Assembly (NCBI GenBank): GCA_030447525.1
Contig: JAUJOR010000016.1
Coordinates: 49,297-113,296, forward strand
DNA from: Chloroflexota bacterium
Lineage (GTDB): Bacteria; Chloroflexota; UBA11872; UBA12225
Length of the DNA: 64,000 nucleotides
Direction: 5' to 3'
Shown here: positions 26,214-34,788 of the stretch, in pieces
How positions within the stretch are numbered: position 1 is the stretch's first letter
Layout: each line of letters starts with the position of its first letter
Notes under the pieces: generated by a model
Seen by the model: only the letters and a program-made list of their open reading frames with translations
What the model was told of the DNA's origin: nothing
The model's database searches: none
Position numbers and translations under genes: made by a program

Positions 26214-27788
26214 GTGGAGCGACGCGCCGTCGAGCGGGTGCGGGGAACGCAGGATCTGTGGCCCGCCGACGCCCGGCAGTTGGAGGTCGTGCGCCGCCGG
26301 CTGGAAGAGGCGTTTGCTGGTTTTGGGTACCGGCGTATGGACGTCCCGGTGCTGGAGCCGGCCGAACTGCACTTACGCAAGTCTGGCCTGGAGATCATCT
26401 CCAAGCTCTACGCCTTTGACGATCTCGGCGGGCGGCGCCTGTGCTTGCGCCCGGAGCTGACTGCCTCCGTCGTGCGGGCCTTTGTCGCGCAGCCGGCGCC
26501 ACGCCTCCCGGTCAAGGTGTTCAGCAGCGGCTCCGTCTTCCGCTACGAGCGCCCTTCCAAGGGACGCTACCGGCAGTTCACCCAGAGCGGGGTCGAGCTT
26601 TTCGGCGCCTCTGGTGCCTTGGCGGACGCCGAGATCGTGGCCCTGGCGATGGACGCGCTCGACCGTCTAGGACTGGTGGACTACCGGGTCACCATTGGCC
26701 ACGTGGGGATCCTGGGCGAGCTGCTGAGCAAGCTGGGGTTAACCGGACGAGTGCGGACGCAGCTGTTGGAGAGCCTGGAGGAAACGCGGCGGCACGGCCT
26801 GGATGCCATCAGGGGACGACTCCATGAGCTCGATCCTGACCTCTTCGATCCCCTGGGCGATGATCCGGTGGAACGCACCCTCCCGGCCCAGTCCGACGGG
26901 GTGGGGGAGGAGCACGTCCGTGCCTCCTTGACCGGGTTGCTCTCGAAGATGGGGGCCGAGCGGCTCGGGCGGCGCAGCGAGGGGGACATCGTCGAGCGCC
27001 TGCTTCGCAAGCTCCGACCGCAGTCACACCGCGAAGCCGTGGAACGGGCGCTGGAGTTCATGGAGCGCCTGGGGGGTATTAGGGGAGAGCCTCGCGAGGT
27101 GCTCGGGGCGGGGCGCGACCTCCTGCAGGCGTTTGGCCTGGCCGCTGCGCCCCTGGAGAGTCTGGATCGAACGGTGCATCTCCTAGAGGCGTTTGGCGCC
27201 AACTTCCATCGTGTGCAGCTCGACCTCGGCCTTAGCCGGGGCCTGCAGTACTACACCGGCATGGTGTTCGAGATCGACCATGCCGGCTTGGGGGCGGAGA
27301 GCCAGCTCTGCGGCGGCGGGCGCTACGACGACCTCTTCCGGGCCCTGGGGGCCCGGGCGCCGATCCCCGCGCTGGGATTCGCCTTCGGCGTGGAGCGGGT
27401 CAAGCTGGCGCTGGAGGCGGAGGGTCGTCCCAGCGGGGAGCCGCGAGCGGCCGACGTGTTCGTCATTCCAGGCACGCCGGAGTATGTCCCCTTCGCCGCA
27501 CGGGTGGCCACGACCTTGCGCCGGGCAGGCAAGCGGGTTGACCTGGACGTCACCGGGCGCCCGCTCAAGACGAGCCTCAACTATGCCGACCGGGAGGGCT
27601 ACTCGCAGGTGGCTGTGGTGGGCGAGGCCGAGGCTCGTGACGAGCTGGTGCGGCTGCGAGACATGGGGGACGGGCGGGAGCAGGCCCTGTCCCTCGCCGA
27701 CCTGGCGCGGGAATGGCCCGCGGAGGGGGCGCGACCGCCAGGGGGCGCACAGCTGCCCCGTGCAGCGGAGGCGGGGCGTGGCCATTGA
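26214..27788 (+). CDS. hisS: Histidine--tRNA ligase-like protein
   Basis: Class II synthetase fold, 524 residues from the GTG after AGGAGGTG. Motif 2 RYERPSKGRYRQFTQ near 110-124; RGLQYYTG near 341; motif 3 region CGGGRYDDL and GFAFGVERV near 363-398; a HisRS-type anticodon-binding domain from about 415. LRPELTASV and SRGLQYYTGMVFE also resemble HisZ, the catalytically dead regulator of short HisG. Against HisZ: the anticodon domain is present and the next gene is a long-form HisG that does not need HisZ. Most likely a genuine or paralogous HisRS; it overlaps hisG by 11 bp. Confidence 0.75.
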   Translation: MERRAVERVRGTQDLWPADARQLEVVRRRLEEAFAGFGYRRMDVPVLEPAELHLRKSGLEIISKLYAFDDLGGRRLCLRPELTASVVRAFVAQPAPRLPVKVFSSGSVFRYERPSKGRYRQFTQSGVELFGASGALADAEIVALAMDALDRLGLVDYRVTIGHVGILGELLSKLGLTGRVRTQLLESLEETRRHGLDAIRGRLHELDPDLFDPLGDDPVERTLPAQSDGVGEEHVRASLTGLLSKMGAERLGRRSEGDIVERLLRKLRPQSHREAVERALEFMERLGGIRGEPREVLGAGRDLLQAFGLAAAPLESLDRTVHLLEAFGANFHRVQLDLGLSRGLQYYTGMVFEIDHAGLGAESQLCGGGRYDDLFRALGARAPIPALGFAFGVERVKLALEAEGRPSGEPRAADVFVIPGTPEYVPFAARVATTLRRAGKRVDLDVTGRPLKTSLNYADREGYSQVAVVGEAEARDELVRLRDMGDGREQALSLADLAREWPAEGARPPGGAQLPRAAEAGRGH

Positions 27789-28920
27789 CGGACTGGCCCC
27801 GAGCCTGACATCGGGGCTCACCCTGCCCGCCGGCCGGTCGGGCGAGATACTGCGCTTCGGCGTCCCGTCCGGCAAGCGCTTCGAGGGACGGGCGCTGGCC
27901 TTCCTGGACGCCTGCGGCCTCCAGGTTCGCCGGGAAAGCGACCGCCAGCTCACCGCCGAGATCGCCGGTCTGCCTGGGGTCACGGTGATCGTCCAGCGCG
28001 CCCGGGACATCCTGACGCAGGTGACAGACGGCAAGGTGGACATTGGTATCACCGGCATGGACCTGATCGGCGAGTTCGGGACGGAGGGCAACGAGTTGAT
28101 CATCCTCTATGAGGACCTGGCCTTCTCTACCACGCGGTTCGCCCTGGCCGTGCCGGACAGCTGGGTAGACGTCACCACCCTATCAGACCTGGCCGACGTG
28201 GCCGCGACGATGCGGGAGCGGGGCGAGCCCTTGCGCATCGTCACCACCTACCCCCGGCTGACCCGGCGCTTCTTGTACGAGAAGGGCATCACCCACTTTT
28301 CCATCGTCCCGGTAGAGGGGGGTGTGGAGGCCGCACCCAGCGTCGGGTTCGCCGATATCGTCGCCGATGTCGTGGAGAGCGGGGTGTCGCTCAAGGAGAA
28401 CCGGCTCAAGCTGCTGCGGAACGGGACGATCATGCGCTCACAGGCCTGCATGATCGGCAACCGGCGCAGCCTGGCGAACAGCGCGCCGAAGCGGGAGGTG
28501 ACTCGCCGGATCGTGGAGCTGATCGAGGCGCGCCAGCGGGCGCAAGACTACTACTCGGTCACGGCCAACCTGCGCGGGACGTCCGAGCAGGAGGTGGCCC
28601 GCTCCCTCCTGGCCTCGGCGGCGACCCGGGGGATGCGCGGGCCGACGGTATCGCGGGTCTACACCGCCGATGAGGTGGCCGCGGCCGGCGGGGATGCCGG
28701 GGATCGGGGCGCGGGCGAGGCCCAGGGAGAAGGCCGGCCGGTGGCGCACTGGTTCGCGGCTACGATCATCGTCGTCGCGGACGCCCTCCAGCCGGCCATC
28801 GATCATCTCCGGGAAGTCGGCGGATCAGGGATGTCGGTTGTGCCGGTGCGCTACTTGTTCGACCGGCGCTCGCGCGCCTTCGAAGGGGCCCTGGGTGCCC
28901 TGGGGGTGCCCCGTGACTGA
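27778..28920 (+). CDS. hisG: ATP phosphoribosyltransferase, long form
   Basis: First step of histidine synthesis: ATP plus PRPP to phosphoribosyl-ATP. 380 residues from the GTG at 27778 with GGAGG upstream. Periplasmic-binding-like catalytic part includes VDIGITGMDLIGEFG and IVTTYPRLTRRFL, the PRPP region VEGGVEAAP and IVADVVESG. The extra C-terminal regulatory domain (after about residue 240) marks the long, self-regulated HisG; it contains an Ala/Gly-rich insert near 295-320. Overlaps both neighbours, giving tight translational coupling. Confidence 0.88.
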   Translation: MAIDGLAPSLTSGLTLPAGRSGEILRFGVPSGKRFEGRALAFLDACGLQVRRESDRQLTAEIAGLPGVTVIVQRARDILTQVTDGKVDIGITGMDLIGEFGTEGNELIILYEDLAFSTTRFALAVPDSWVDVTTLSDLADVAATMRERGEPLRIVTTYPRLTRRFLYEKGITHFSIVPVEGGVEAAPSVGFADIVADVVESGVSLKENRLKLLRNGTIMRSQACMIGNRRSLANSAPKREVTRRIVELIEARQRAQDYYSVTANLRGTSEQEVARSLLASAATRGMRGPTVSRVYTADEVAAAGGDAGDRGAGEAQGEGRPVAHWFAATIIVVADALQPAIDHLREVGGSGMSVVPVRYLFDRRSRAFEGALGALGVPRD

Positions 28921-30370
28921 GGGAGCCCCCGTCGTGCCCACGGGCGTGCCGGGGGACCGGCAAGGCCAGGCTTCCCAACTGGCGCTGCGCATCGTCCGGG
29001 CCGACACGGCGGAGGGAGCAGCCCTGCTGCGCCGCGTGCCGCTAGACGAGCTGGTCACCGATGCAGCGGTGGCGGCCCAGACGGAGGCGGTCTTCGGGGA
29101 GCCCATGACCCCCGAGCAGTTCGTCGAGCGAGTGGTGCGGGAGGTGCGCCAGCGTGGTGATGCCGCCCTGCGAGAGCTGTCGATGCGCCTCGAGGGGGGG
29201 GCCCCGGACGTCTTCGAAACCCCACGCTCGGAGATCGAGGAGGCCTACGGGCAGGTGTCCTCCCAGTTCGTCAGGGACTTACGGATGGCCGCCGAGCGAG
29301 TGGAGGCCTTTCACCGCCAGCAGCGTCGCGGGAGCTGGATCGACTTCGCCCAGGGGACGGGCCAGATGGTGCGCCCGCTGGAGCGGGTCGGCCTGTACGC
29401 CCCGGCAGGGCGGGCGGCCTACCCTTCTTCGGTGATCATGTCCGCCGTGGTGGCGCACGTCGCCGGGGTGGACGAGGTGCTGCTCTGCACGCCGCCTCAG
29501 CGGGACGGACGCCAGCGCCCGGAGATGCTCGTGGCCGCCGACGTGGCCGGGGTGCAGCGGGTGTTCAAGGTGGGTGGGGCGCAGGCGATCGTCGCCATGG
29601 CCTACGGCACGGAAACCATCCCCGCCGTGGATAAGATCCTCGGCCCGGGCAACATCTTTGTCGTCCTAGCCAAGCGGCGCGTCTTCGGCGCCGTGGACAT
29701 AGACCAGCTCCCCGGTCCGACGGAGACCCTGCTGCTCGCGGACGAGACGGCCGGCGCCGAAGAGGTAGCCGCCGATCTGTTGGCCCAGGCGGAGCACGAC
29801 CCCCTGGCGACGGCCCTCCTCCTTGTGACCTCTGTCTCCCTGGCCCAGCAGGTGCAGGCGGCCGTGGAGCGGCAGCTCGCTACGCTCCCCACGGCGCCCA
29901 CGGCCCGGGCAGCCCTGGTCAACCGCGGGGGGGCTATCGTCATCCCCTCCGTGGAAGAAGGGTTGCGCCTGGCCAACGCCTTTGCCCCCGAGCACCTCTG
30001 CCTTCTCGTCCGCGATCCGTGGTCGTACGTCGGACAGGTGCGCCATGCCGGTGGGGTGTTCGTCGGGAGCAGCTCACCAGAGGCCGCCGGGGACTACGTT
30101 GCCGGGCCGAGCCACATCATGCCCACCGCCGGTACCGCCCGCTTCGCATCGCCCCTCTCGGTGGACGACTTCGTCAAGATCGTCAGCGTCGTGGGGCTGT
30201 CCCCGGCGCGCCTGGAGGAGGTTGGCCCGGTGGCCGCCCGCATGGCCCGGGTGGAGGGTTTCGAGGCCCACGCGCGCGCGGTGGACGCCCGTCTGGCCGG
30301 CGCTCGTGACCGGGCCCCGGCGCCGAGAGGCGCGGCAGCGGCGGGAGCGGTCCCGGCAGAGCCAGGGTGA
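28913..30370 (+). CDS. hisD: Histidinol dehydrogenase
   Basis: Last two steps of histidine synthesis, histidinol to histidine with NAD and zinc. 485 residues from the GTG at 28913, which overlaps the hisG stop. Family blocks: GLYAPAGRAAYPSSVIM, FKVGGAQAIVAMAYGT, GPGNIFVVLAKR, IDQLPGPTETL, AQAEHDPLA (zinc ligands and base) and AFAPEHLCL with the catalytic Glu-His pair, then GGVFVGSSSPEAAGDY. The first 30 residues are an unmatched Pro/Gly-rich extension, so the true start may be slightly later. Confidence 0.93.
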   Translation: MTEGAPVVPTGVPGDRQGQASQLALRIVRADTAEGAALLRRVPLDELVTDAAVAAQTEAVFGEPMTPEQFVERVVREVRQRGDAALRELSMRLEGGAPDVFETPRSEIEEAYGQVSSQFVRDLRMAAERVEAFHRQQRRGSWIDFAQGTGQMVRPLERVGLYAPAGRAAYPSSVIMSAVVAHVAGVDEVLLCTPPQRDGRQRPEMLVAADVAGVQRVFKVGGAQAIVAMAYGTETIPAVDKILGPGNIFVVLAKRRVFGAVDIDQLPGPTETLLLADETAGAEEVAADLLAQAEHDPLATALLLVTSVSLAQQVQAAVERQLATLPTAPTARAALVNRGGAIVIPSVEEGLRLANAFAPEHLCLLVRDPWSYVGQVRHAGGVFVGSSSPEAAGDYVAGPSHIMPTAGTARFASPLSVDDFVKIVSVVGLSPARLEEVGPVAARMARVEGFEAHARAVDARLAGARDRAPAPRGAAAAGAVPAEPG

Positions 30371-31608
30371 TGCTGATCCGCAACGCCTGCCTATGGGACG
30401 GCACCGGCGCCCCGCCCCGCCGGGGGACGACCCTACGTACGGACGGGGAGCGCGTAGCCTGGATCGGCCCGGATGGTCGGGCACCTGCGGCCGGGCCGCA
30501 GGAAAGGGTCATAGACGCCGCCGGTCGCTGGCTCCTGCCCGGACTGATCGACCTGCACGTGCACCTTACGCTCGACCCCCAGCAGGGGGATCTGCAGCGT
30601 TACAACGCCACCGTGTCCATCCCTGAGCAGACCTTGCTCGGCGCCCGCCATGCCCGGCTGATGCTGGAGGCCGGCTTCACCGGGGCGCGCGACCTGGGGG
30701 CCGTCGGCTACGCCAACGTGGCCCTCAAGCGGGCGATCGACGCCGGTTGGATCCCCGGCCCCCGGCTGGTCACGGCCGCCTCCCCGCTGACCGTCACCGG
30801 CGGTCACTTCGATCCCCCGTTTCGACCGGAGGTAGCCGTGCCTTCCCCCAGCGTGGTCTGCGGCCCAGTGGAGGCCCGCGGCGCCGTCCGGGAGCAGGTG
30901 AAGCGTGGCGCTGACTGGATCAAGCTGCTGGTGACGGGGGGCGTGCTGACCGGGGCCACAGCCCTGGGTGACGCCCTGTGGGAAGACGACGAGCTGCGCG
31001 CCGCCGTGGGGGCGGCGCGGCGCCTCGGCCGTCCGGTAGCGGCCCACTGCCACGGGGCAGCGGGGATGATCGCAGCCGCCGCGGCCGGCGTGACGACGAT
31101 CGAGCACGGCACGATGGGCGACTCCGCGGCCGGTGCGACCATGGCCCGCCACGGCGCCGTGCTGGTGCCAACCTTCACTGCAGCCGCCGCTGTCGTCCGC
31201 GAGGCCAGGGCCGGGCGCCTCCCACCGGCCGTGGCCGCCCAGGCGCTAGCCATCGAGCCACGCCATGACGTGGCCTTCCGCGCTGCAATTGACGAGGGGG
31301 TCAAGGTCGCGCTGGGCACCGACAGCGGGGTTCCCGGGGCGCCATTCGGGGAGAACGCCACAGAGCTGCAGCACCTCGTGTCTCATGGGCTAACTGCCGA
31401 ACAGGCCCTGCTGGCCGCCACGCGGGAGGCGGCCGCCGTGCTCGGCTGGAGCGACGTAGCCGGCGCGCTGACCCCCGGCCGGCGAGCGGACTTGATCCTC
31501 CTGGACGCTGATCCCCTGGCCGACGTGAGCGCGGTAGCCGGTCAGGAGGACATCCATCTGGTGGTCAAAGGGGGACAGGCCATAGCCGACCGGTGCCCGG
31601 AGCGATAG
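30370..31608 (+). CDS. Amidohydrolase (imidazolonepropionase/prolidase-like)
   Basis: Metal-dependent hydrolase of the amidohydrolase superfamily, 412 residues. Ligands in order: DLHVHLT (HxH) near 60, carboxylated-Lys candidate in DWIKLLVTGG near 183, AHCHGAAG near 225, EHGTMG near 245, and GTDSGVPG near 318. This pattern suits the subgroup that cleaves N-acyl amino acids and dipeptides. The start codon overlaps the hisD stop. It is not a known histidine pathway enzyme, so its role at the end of the his run is unclear. Confidence 0.8.
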   Translation: MLIRNACLWDGTGAPPRRGTTLRTDGERVAWIGPDGRAPAAGPQERVIDAAGRWLLPGLIDLHVHLTLDPQQGDLQRYNATVSIPEQTLLGARHARLMLEAGFTGARDLGAVGYANVALKRAIDAGWIPGPRLVTAASPLTVTGGHFDPPFRPEVAVPSPSVVCGPVEARGAVREQVKRGADWIKLLVTGGVLTGATALGDALWEDDELRAAVGAARRLGRPVAAHCHGAAGMIAAAAAGVTTIEHGTMGDSAAGATMARHGAVLVPTFTAAAAVVREARAGRLPPAVAAQALAIEPRHDVAFRAAIDEGVKVALGTDSGVPGAPFGENATELQHLVSHGLTAEQALLAATREAAAVLGWSDVAGALTPGRRADLILLDADPLADVSAVAGQEDIHLVVKGGQAIADRCPER

Positions 31609-31686
31609 CTTAGACGACCCTATACCCCGGCCCCGCTGCCGGTGGTCCCAATGAGGGGGATGGATGGCCTGATTGGCAGCTCTGGC

Positions 31687-32028
31687 TCAGGACCCCCTTT
31701 CCCATTCGGACAGGCGGCCGGACTCCACGAGCCAGCGCGCGAACCGCATCCGCGGTGTCGGCTCGAAGGGCGCCGTCGCCTCTGAGAGGGGCGCTGGCGC
31801 CGGCTGGTGCCCGGCCTCCAGTTCGGCGTCGCGCACTCCGGCCGAGGCCTCGCGCGCCTCCCGGGCCTCCTGCTCCGCCCGCCGATAGCCCACCAGGGCG
31901 CGGTCGAACTCCACCGGGTCATACCCGCCGGCCAGGGCCGCCCGGCGTAGGGAGTGGAGTCGCTGTAACGCCCTGGCCAGGTTTGTTTCGGCGTCCACGA
32001 GGCGCCTCTCTGGGTGTTCCGCGCTCAT
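31687..32028 (-). CDS. Hypothetical helical protein
   Basis: 113 residues from the ATG at 32028, preceded by AAAGGA at good spacing. Residues 8-65 form charged heptad-like helix (ETNLARALQRLHSLRRA, VGYRRAEQEAREAREA), probably a coiled coil; the C-terminus ends RMRFARWLVESGRLSEWE. No family recognised. Confidence 0.5.
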   Translation of the reverse strand: MSAEHPERRLVDAETNLARALQRLHSLRRAALAGGYDPVEFDRALVGYRRAEQEAREAREASAGVRDAELEAGHQPAPAPLSEATAPFEPTPRMRFARWLVESGRLSEWERGS

Positions 32029-32226
32029 CGTGCCGTCCTTTCGCCCGCGGGCGCTTCTTGCCCAAAGGCTGCTCCTTGCGGCCTTGCACACCGCGGCGGC
32101 GCGGCGGCGCGGCGACGGATCGGCTCGGACTGCTACGACCAACCGCCGCCGGCACGACGCCAGGCGTGCCCCGCCCTGCTGAGCAACCTGTGTGCCAAGG
32201 GCATGACACAGGGCGCGGCGGTGTCC

Positions 32227-33159
32227 CTATTGGGTGCGCCGGAACGGCGCGACCAGCCCCTTGTCCAGCTTGGCCACCATCGTGTATGCCGGATCAAAGA
32301 CGTTGCCAACGTCGTACCGCAGACACTGCCCTACCAGAAGCGACGCGGCCCGGTAGTCCAGGCCATAGTCTTCGTCCAGCCACTTCAAGAGCTCCGTGGT
32401 GGCGTGCTGCAAGGCCTGATCCAGGGGCCGGGCATTGCCGGCGGTCATGATGGAGTGGTCGTCTTCGGCGCGGGGCCAGGCGATGGGCCGCTGCTTGCGG
32501 TGGATCCAGGCGGTGAACGTGACGTCCATGGAGATCTCCGTCCCGGTCCCCGTGATCTCTCCGTCTCCCTGCGTCGCATGGCCGTCGCCCAGGTGGAAGA
32601 GCGCCCCGGGGACGAACACCGGGAGGTAGACCGTCACGCCCTGGCGGAAGCCACGGTAATCCATGTTGCCCCCGTAAGCCCCGGACGTGGCGCAGGAGAT
32701 GGCCTGTCCACGAGGAGGCGCAACACCAAAGCAGCCCAGCATGGGGTCGAGGGGGATGTTGAGCCGCCCCAGAGCCGTCTCTGGCTCGGCCAGCGTCGCC
32801 GTCCAGCGCTCCAGGTCGATGTCCCAGCGCCCCCGGCCGCGCTCACTGGGGAGCTCGGAGACGAACTGCGGATCGACGACGCTGGGGGCCACGAGGGCGC
32901 TCGTCCGTGCCCAGGGGCGATTGGGGAGGATGCGATCAAAGCGCACTGCCAGGACGTCGCCTGGCTCGGCGCCGTCGATAGAGAAGGGGCCCGTCTGCGG
33001 GTTGCCGCCCGGTGTGGCCCGGTTGCCGTCCTTGTCCACTCCACCACTGTCGACGGTGCTCGTCTCCACCGTGTCGCCCGGCTCGATGTGGAGCACCGGC
33101 TCGTGGCTGCCGATCGCTGTGTGGTAGACGGCAGGCTGGAAGTAATGGGTCTGTGCCAT
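32227..33159 (-). CDS. Acetamidase/formamidase family protein
   Basis: Hydrolyses short-chain amides to acid and ammonia (FmdA/AmdA family). 310 residues from the ATG at 33159 with GGAGAGGG upstream. Family features: EPGDTVETSTVDSGG, GPFSIDGAEPGDVLAVRF, the central LGCFGVAPP, SGAYGGNMDYRGFRQG, and LGDGHATQGDGEITGTGTE, the conserved metal/active-site block. Usual length. About 100 bp upstream of it lies the end of sucB, so it may be read from the same transcript. Confidence 0.88.
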   Translation of the reverse strand: MAQTHYFQPAVYHTAIGSHEPVLHIEPGDTVETSTVDSGGVDKDGNRATPGGNPQTGPFSIDGAEPGDVLAVRFDRILPNRPWARTSALVAPSVVDPQFVSELPSERGRGRWDIDLERWTATLAEPETALGRLNIPLDPMLGCFGVAPPRGQAISCATSGAYGGNMDYRGFRQGVTVYLPVFVPGALFHLGDGHATQGDGEITGTGTEISMDVTFTAWIHRKQRPIAWPRAEDDHSIMTAGNARPLDQALQHATTELLKWLDEDYGLDYRAASLLVGQCLRYDVGNVFDPAYTMVAKLDKGLVAPFRRTQ

Positions 33160-33261
33160 CCTCGATTCCCTCTCCCCTCCCCCGCTCCTGTTGGGAGACG
33201 GGTGGTCATGTCGTTTCCGATGGGCCGGGGGCACCCGACGGCGCCCGCTGGCGTCTGCCGG

Positions 33262-34554
33262 CTAACCCTCTAAGAGGAGGGTCTCCGGGTCCTCCATCAG
33301 CTCCTTGATGCGCACCAGGAAACCTACAGCCTCGCGCCCGTCCACGATGCGATGATCGTAGGTCAACGCGACGTACATCATCGGCCGGATGACCACCTGC
33401 CCGCCGGCCGCCACCGGACGATCGTCGATCTTGTGCATCCCCAGGATGCCGACTTGTGGGAGGTTGACGATGGGGGTGGAGAGGAGCGAGCCGAACACCC
33501 CACCGTTGGTGATGGTGAACGTCCCGCCACGAAGCTCATCGAGGGATAGCTGGCGCTCCCGCGCCCGAGTCGCCAGGCGGGCAATCTCCCGCTCGATCTC
33601 GGCAAAGGTCTTCTCGTTGGCGTCTCTTACTACGGGGACGACCAGGCCCTCTTCGGTGCTCACGGCGATGCCGATGTCGTAATAGCGCTTCAGGATCAGG
33701 TCTTCGCCCTGCAGCTCGGCGTTGACGGCCGGAAAGGCCTTGAGCGCCCCAACGGCGGCCTTGGTGAAAAAGGACATGAAGCCCAGGCCAACGCCGTGGC
33801 GCTCCTTGAAGCTATCGCGTCGACGCTTGCGCATCTCCATCACGGCAGACATATCAATTTCATTGAAGGTGGTCAGCAGGGCCGCCGAATGCTGTGCCTC
33901 GACCAGGCGCCGGGCGATGGTCAGGCGCCGGCGGGAGAGCCGTACGCGCTCTTCGCCCCGTCCCTCGCGGGCCGGTGTGGGCGCCGTCGGGGCGGGGGCG
34001 GCCGGGGCCTGGTCGGAGCTACGCCGGTCAGGGGGCGCAGGGGGCGCCGCCGGCTGGTCGATCAGCCCCAGGACGTCCTCCTTCATCACCCGCCCACCCG
34101 GACCGCTGCCGGCCAGCCGGCTGGGATCGATCCCGTGTTCTTCTGCCAACCGGCGGGCGACGGGGGTGACCTGGCCCCCTGCCCCGGCGCCGGCAGCGGC
34201 GCTCGCCTCGTCCCGTCCCGGCGTGGAGGGGAGATCGAGCGTTGGGGAAGGCGCCTCGGACGGTGCGGCTGTGGGGTGCTGGCCGGCTGGACCTGCTCCC
34301 GGGGCAGGAGATCCCGGCTGCCCGTCCAGCACGCCGAGGACTTGCCCTACACGCACCGTCTCCCCTTCCCGGTGGACGATCTGAGTCAAGACGCCAGGGG
34401 CTTCCGCCGGCACTTCGACGTTCACCTTTTCCGTCTCTAGCTCGACCACCGGGTCGCCGATTGCAAGGGCGTCTCCCTCATTCTTTAGCCAGCGGGCGAT
34501 GGTCGCTTCCACGACCGACTCGCCCAGCTGGGGGACACGAATCTCACTGGCCAT
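33262..34554 (-). CDS. sucB: 2-oxoglutarate dehydrogenase E2, dihydrolipoamide succinyltransferase
   Basis: Core of the 2-oxoglutarate dehydrogenase complex. 430 residues: one lipoyl domain (about 1-77; lipoylated Lys in ETEKVNVEV), a Pro/Ala linker, a peripheral subunit-binding domain (about 128-165; VARRLAEEHGIDPSRLAGSG), a second linker, and the catalytic domain with the active-site YDHRIVDGREAVGFL near the C-terminus. Start ATG with AGAGGTG upstream. It follows sucA by 234 bp. The dihydrolipoamide dehydrogenase is not in the window. Confidence 0.94.
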   Translation of the reverse strand: MASEIRVPQLGESVVEATIARWLKNEGDALAIGDPVVELETEKVNVEVPAEAPGVLTQIVHREGETVRVGQVLGVLDGQPGSPAPGAGPAGQHPTAAPSEAPSPTLDLPSTPGRDEASAAAGAGAGGQVTPVARRLAEEHGIDPSRLAGSGPGGRVMKEDVLGLIDQPAAPPAPPDRRSSDQAPAAPAPTAPTPAREGRGEERVRLSRRRLTIARRLVEAQHSAALLTTFNEIDMSAVMEMRKRRRDSFKERHGVGLGFMSFFTKAAVGALKAFPAVNAELQGEDLILKRYYDIGIAVSTEEGLVVPVVRDANEKTFAEIEREIARLATRARERQLSLDELRGGTFTITNGGVFGSLLSTPIVNLPQVGILGMHKIDDRPVAAGGQVVIRPMMYVALTYDHRIVDGREAVGFLVRIKELMEDPETLLLEG

Positions 34555-34788
34555 GCTGCACCTCTGTTCGCCGAGCGGCGGTCACGCCCGTTGGTAGGTA
34601 CTTCATTGCTGTCCCAAGCTCAGATCGCATGCGGCGTCGAGGGCGCAGGTCCTGCCGGGACACGGATCCGACGCCGCGTTGCGCCGGCGCCCCCGCCAGG
34701 CGGCGCAGCGTCACTCCTGCCCTGACACATCACTCCTGCAACATGGTGCCAGCCGGCGCCAACCTCTCCAGCGCCGGGAGACCGCCCA

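Noticed and set aside
26214..27788. Calling the gene hisZ
   Set aside because: A complete anticodon-binding domain is present and the adjacent HisG is the long, self-sufficient form.
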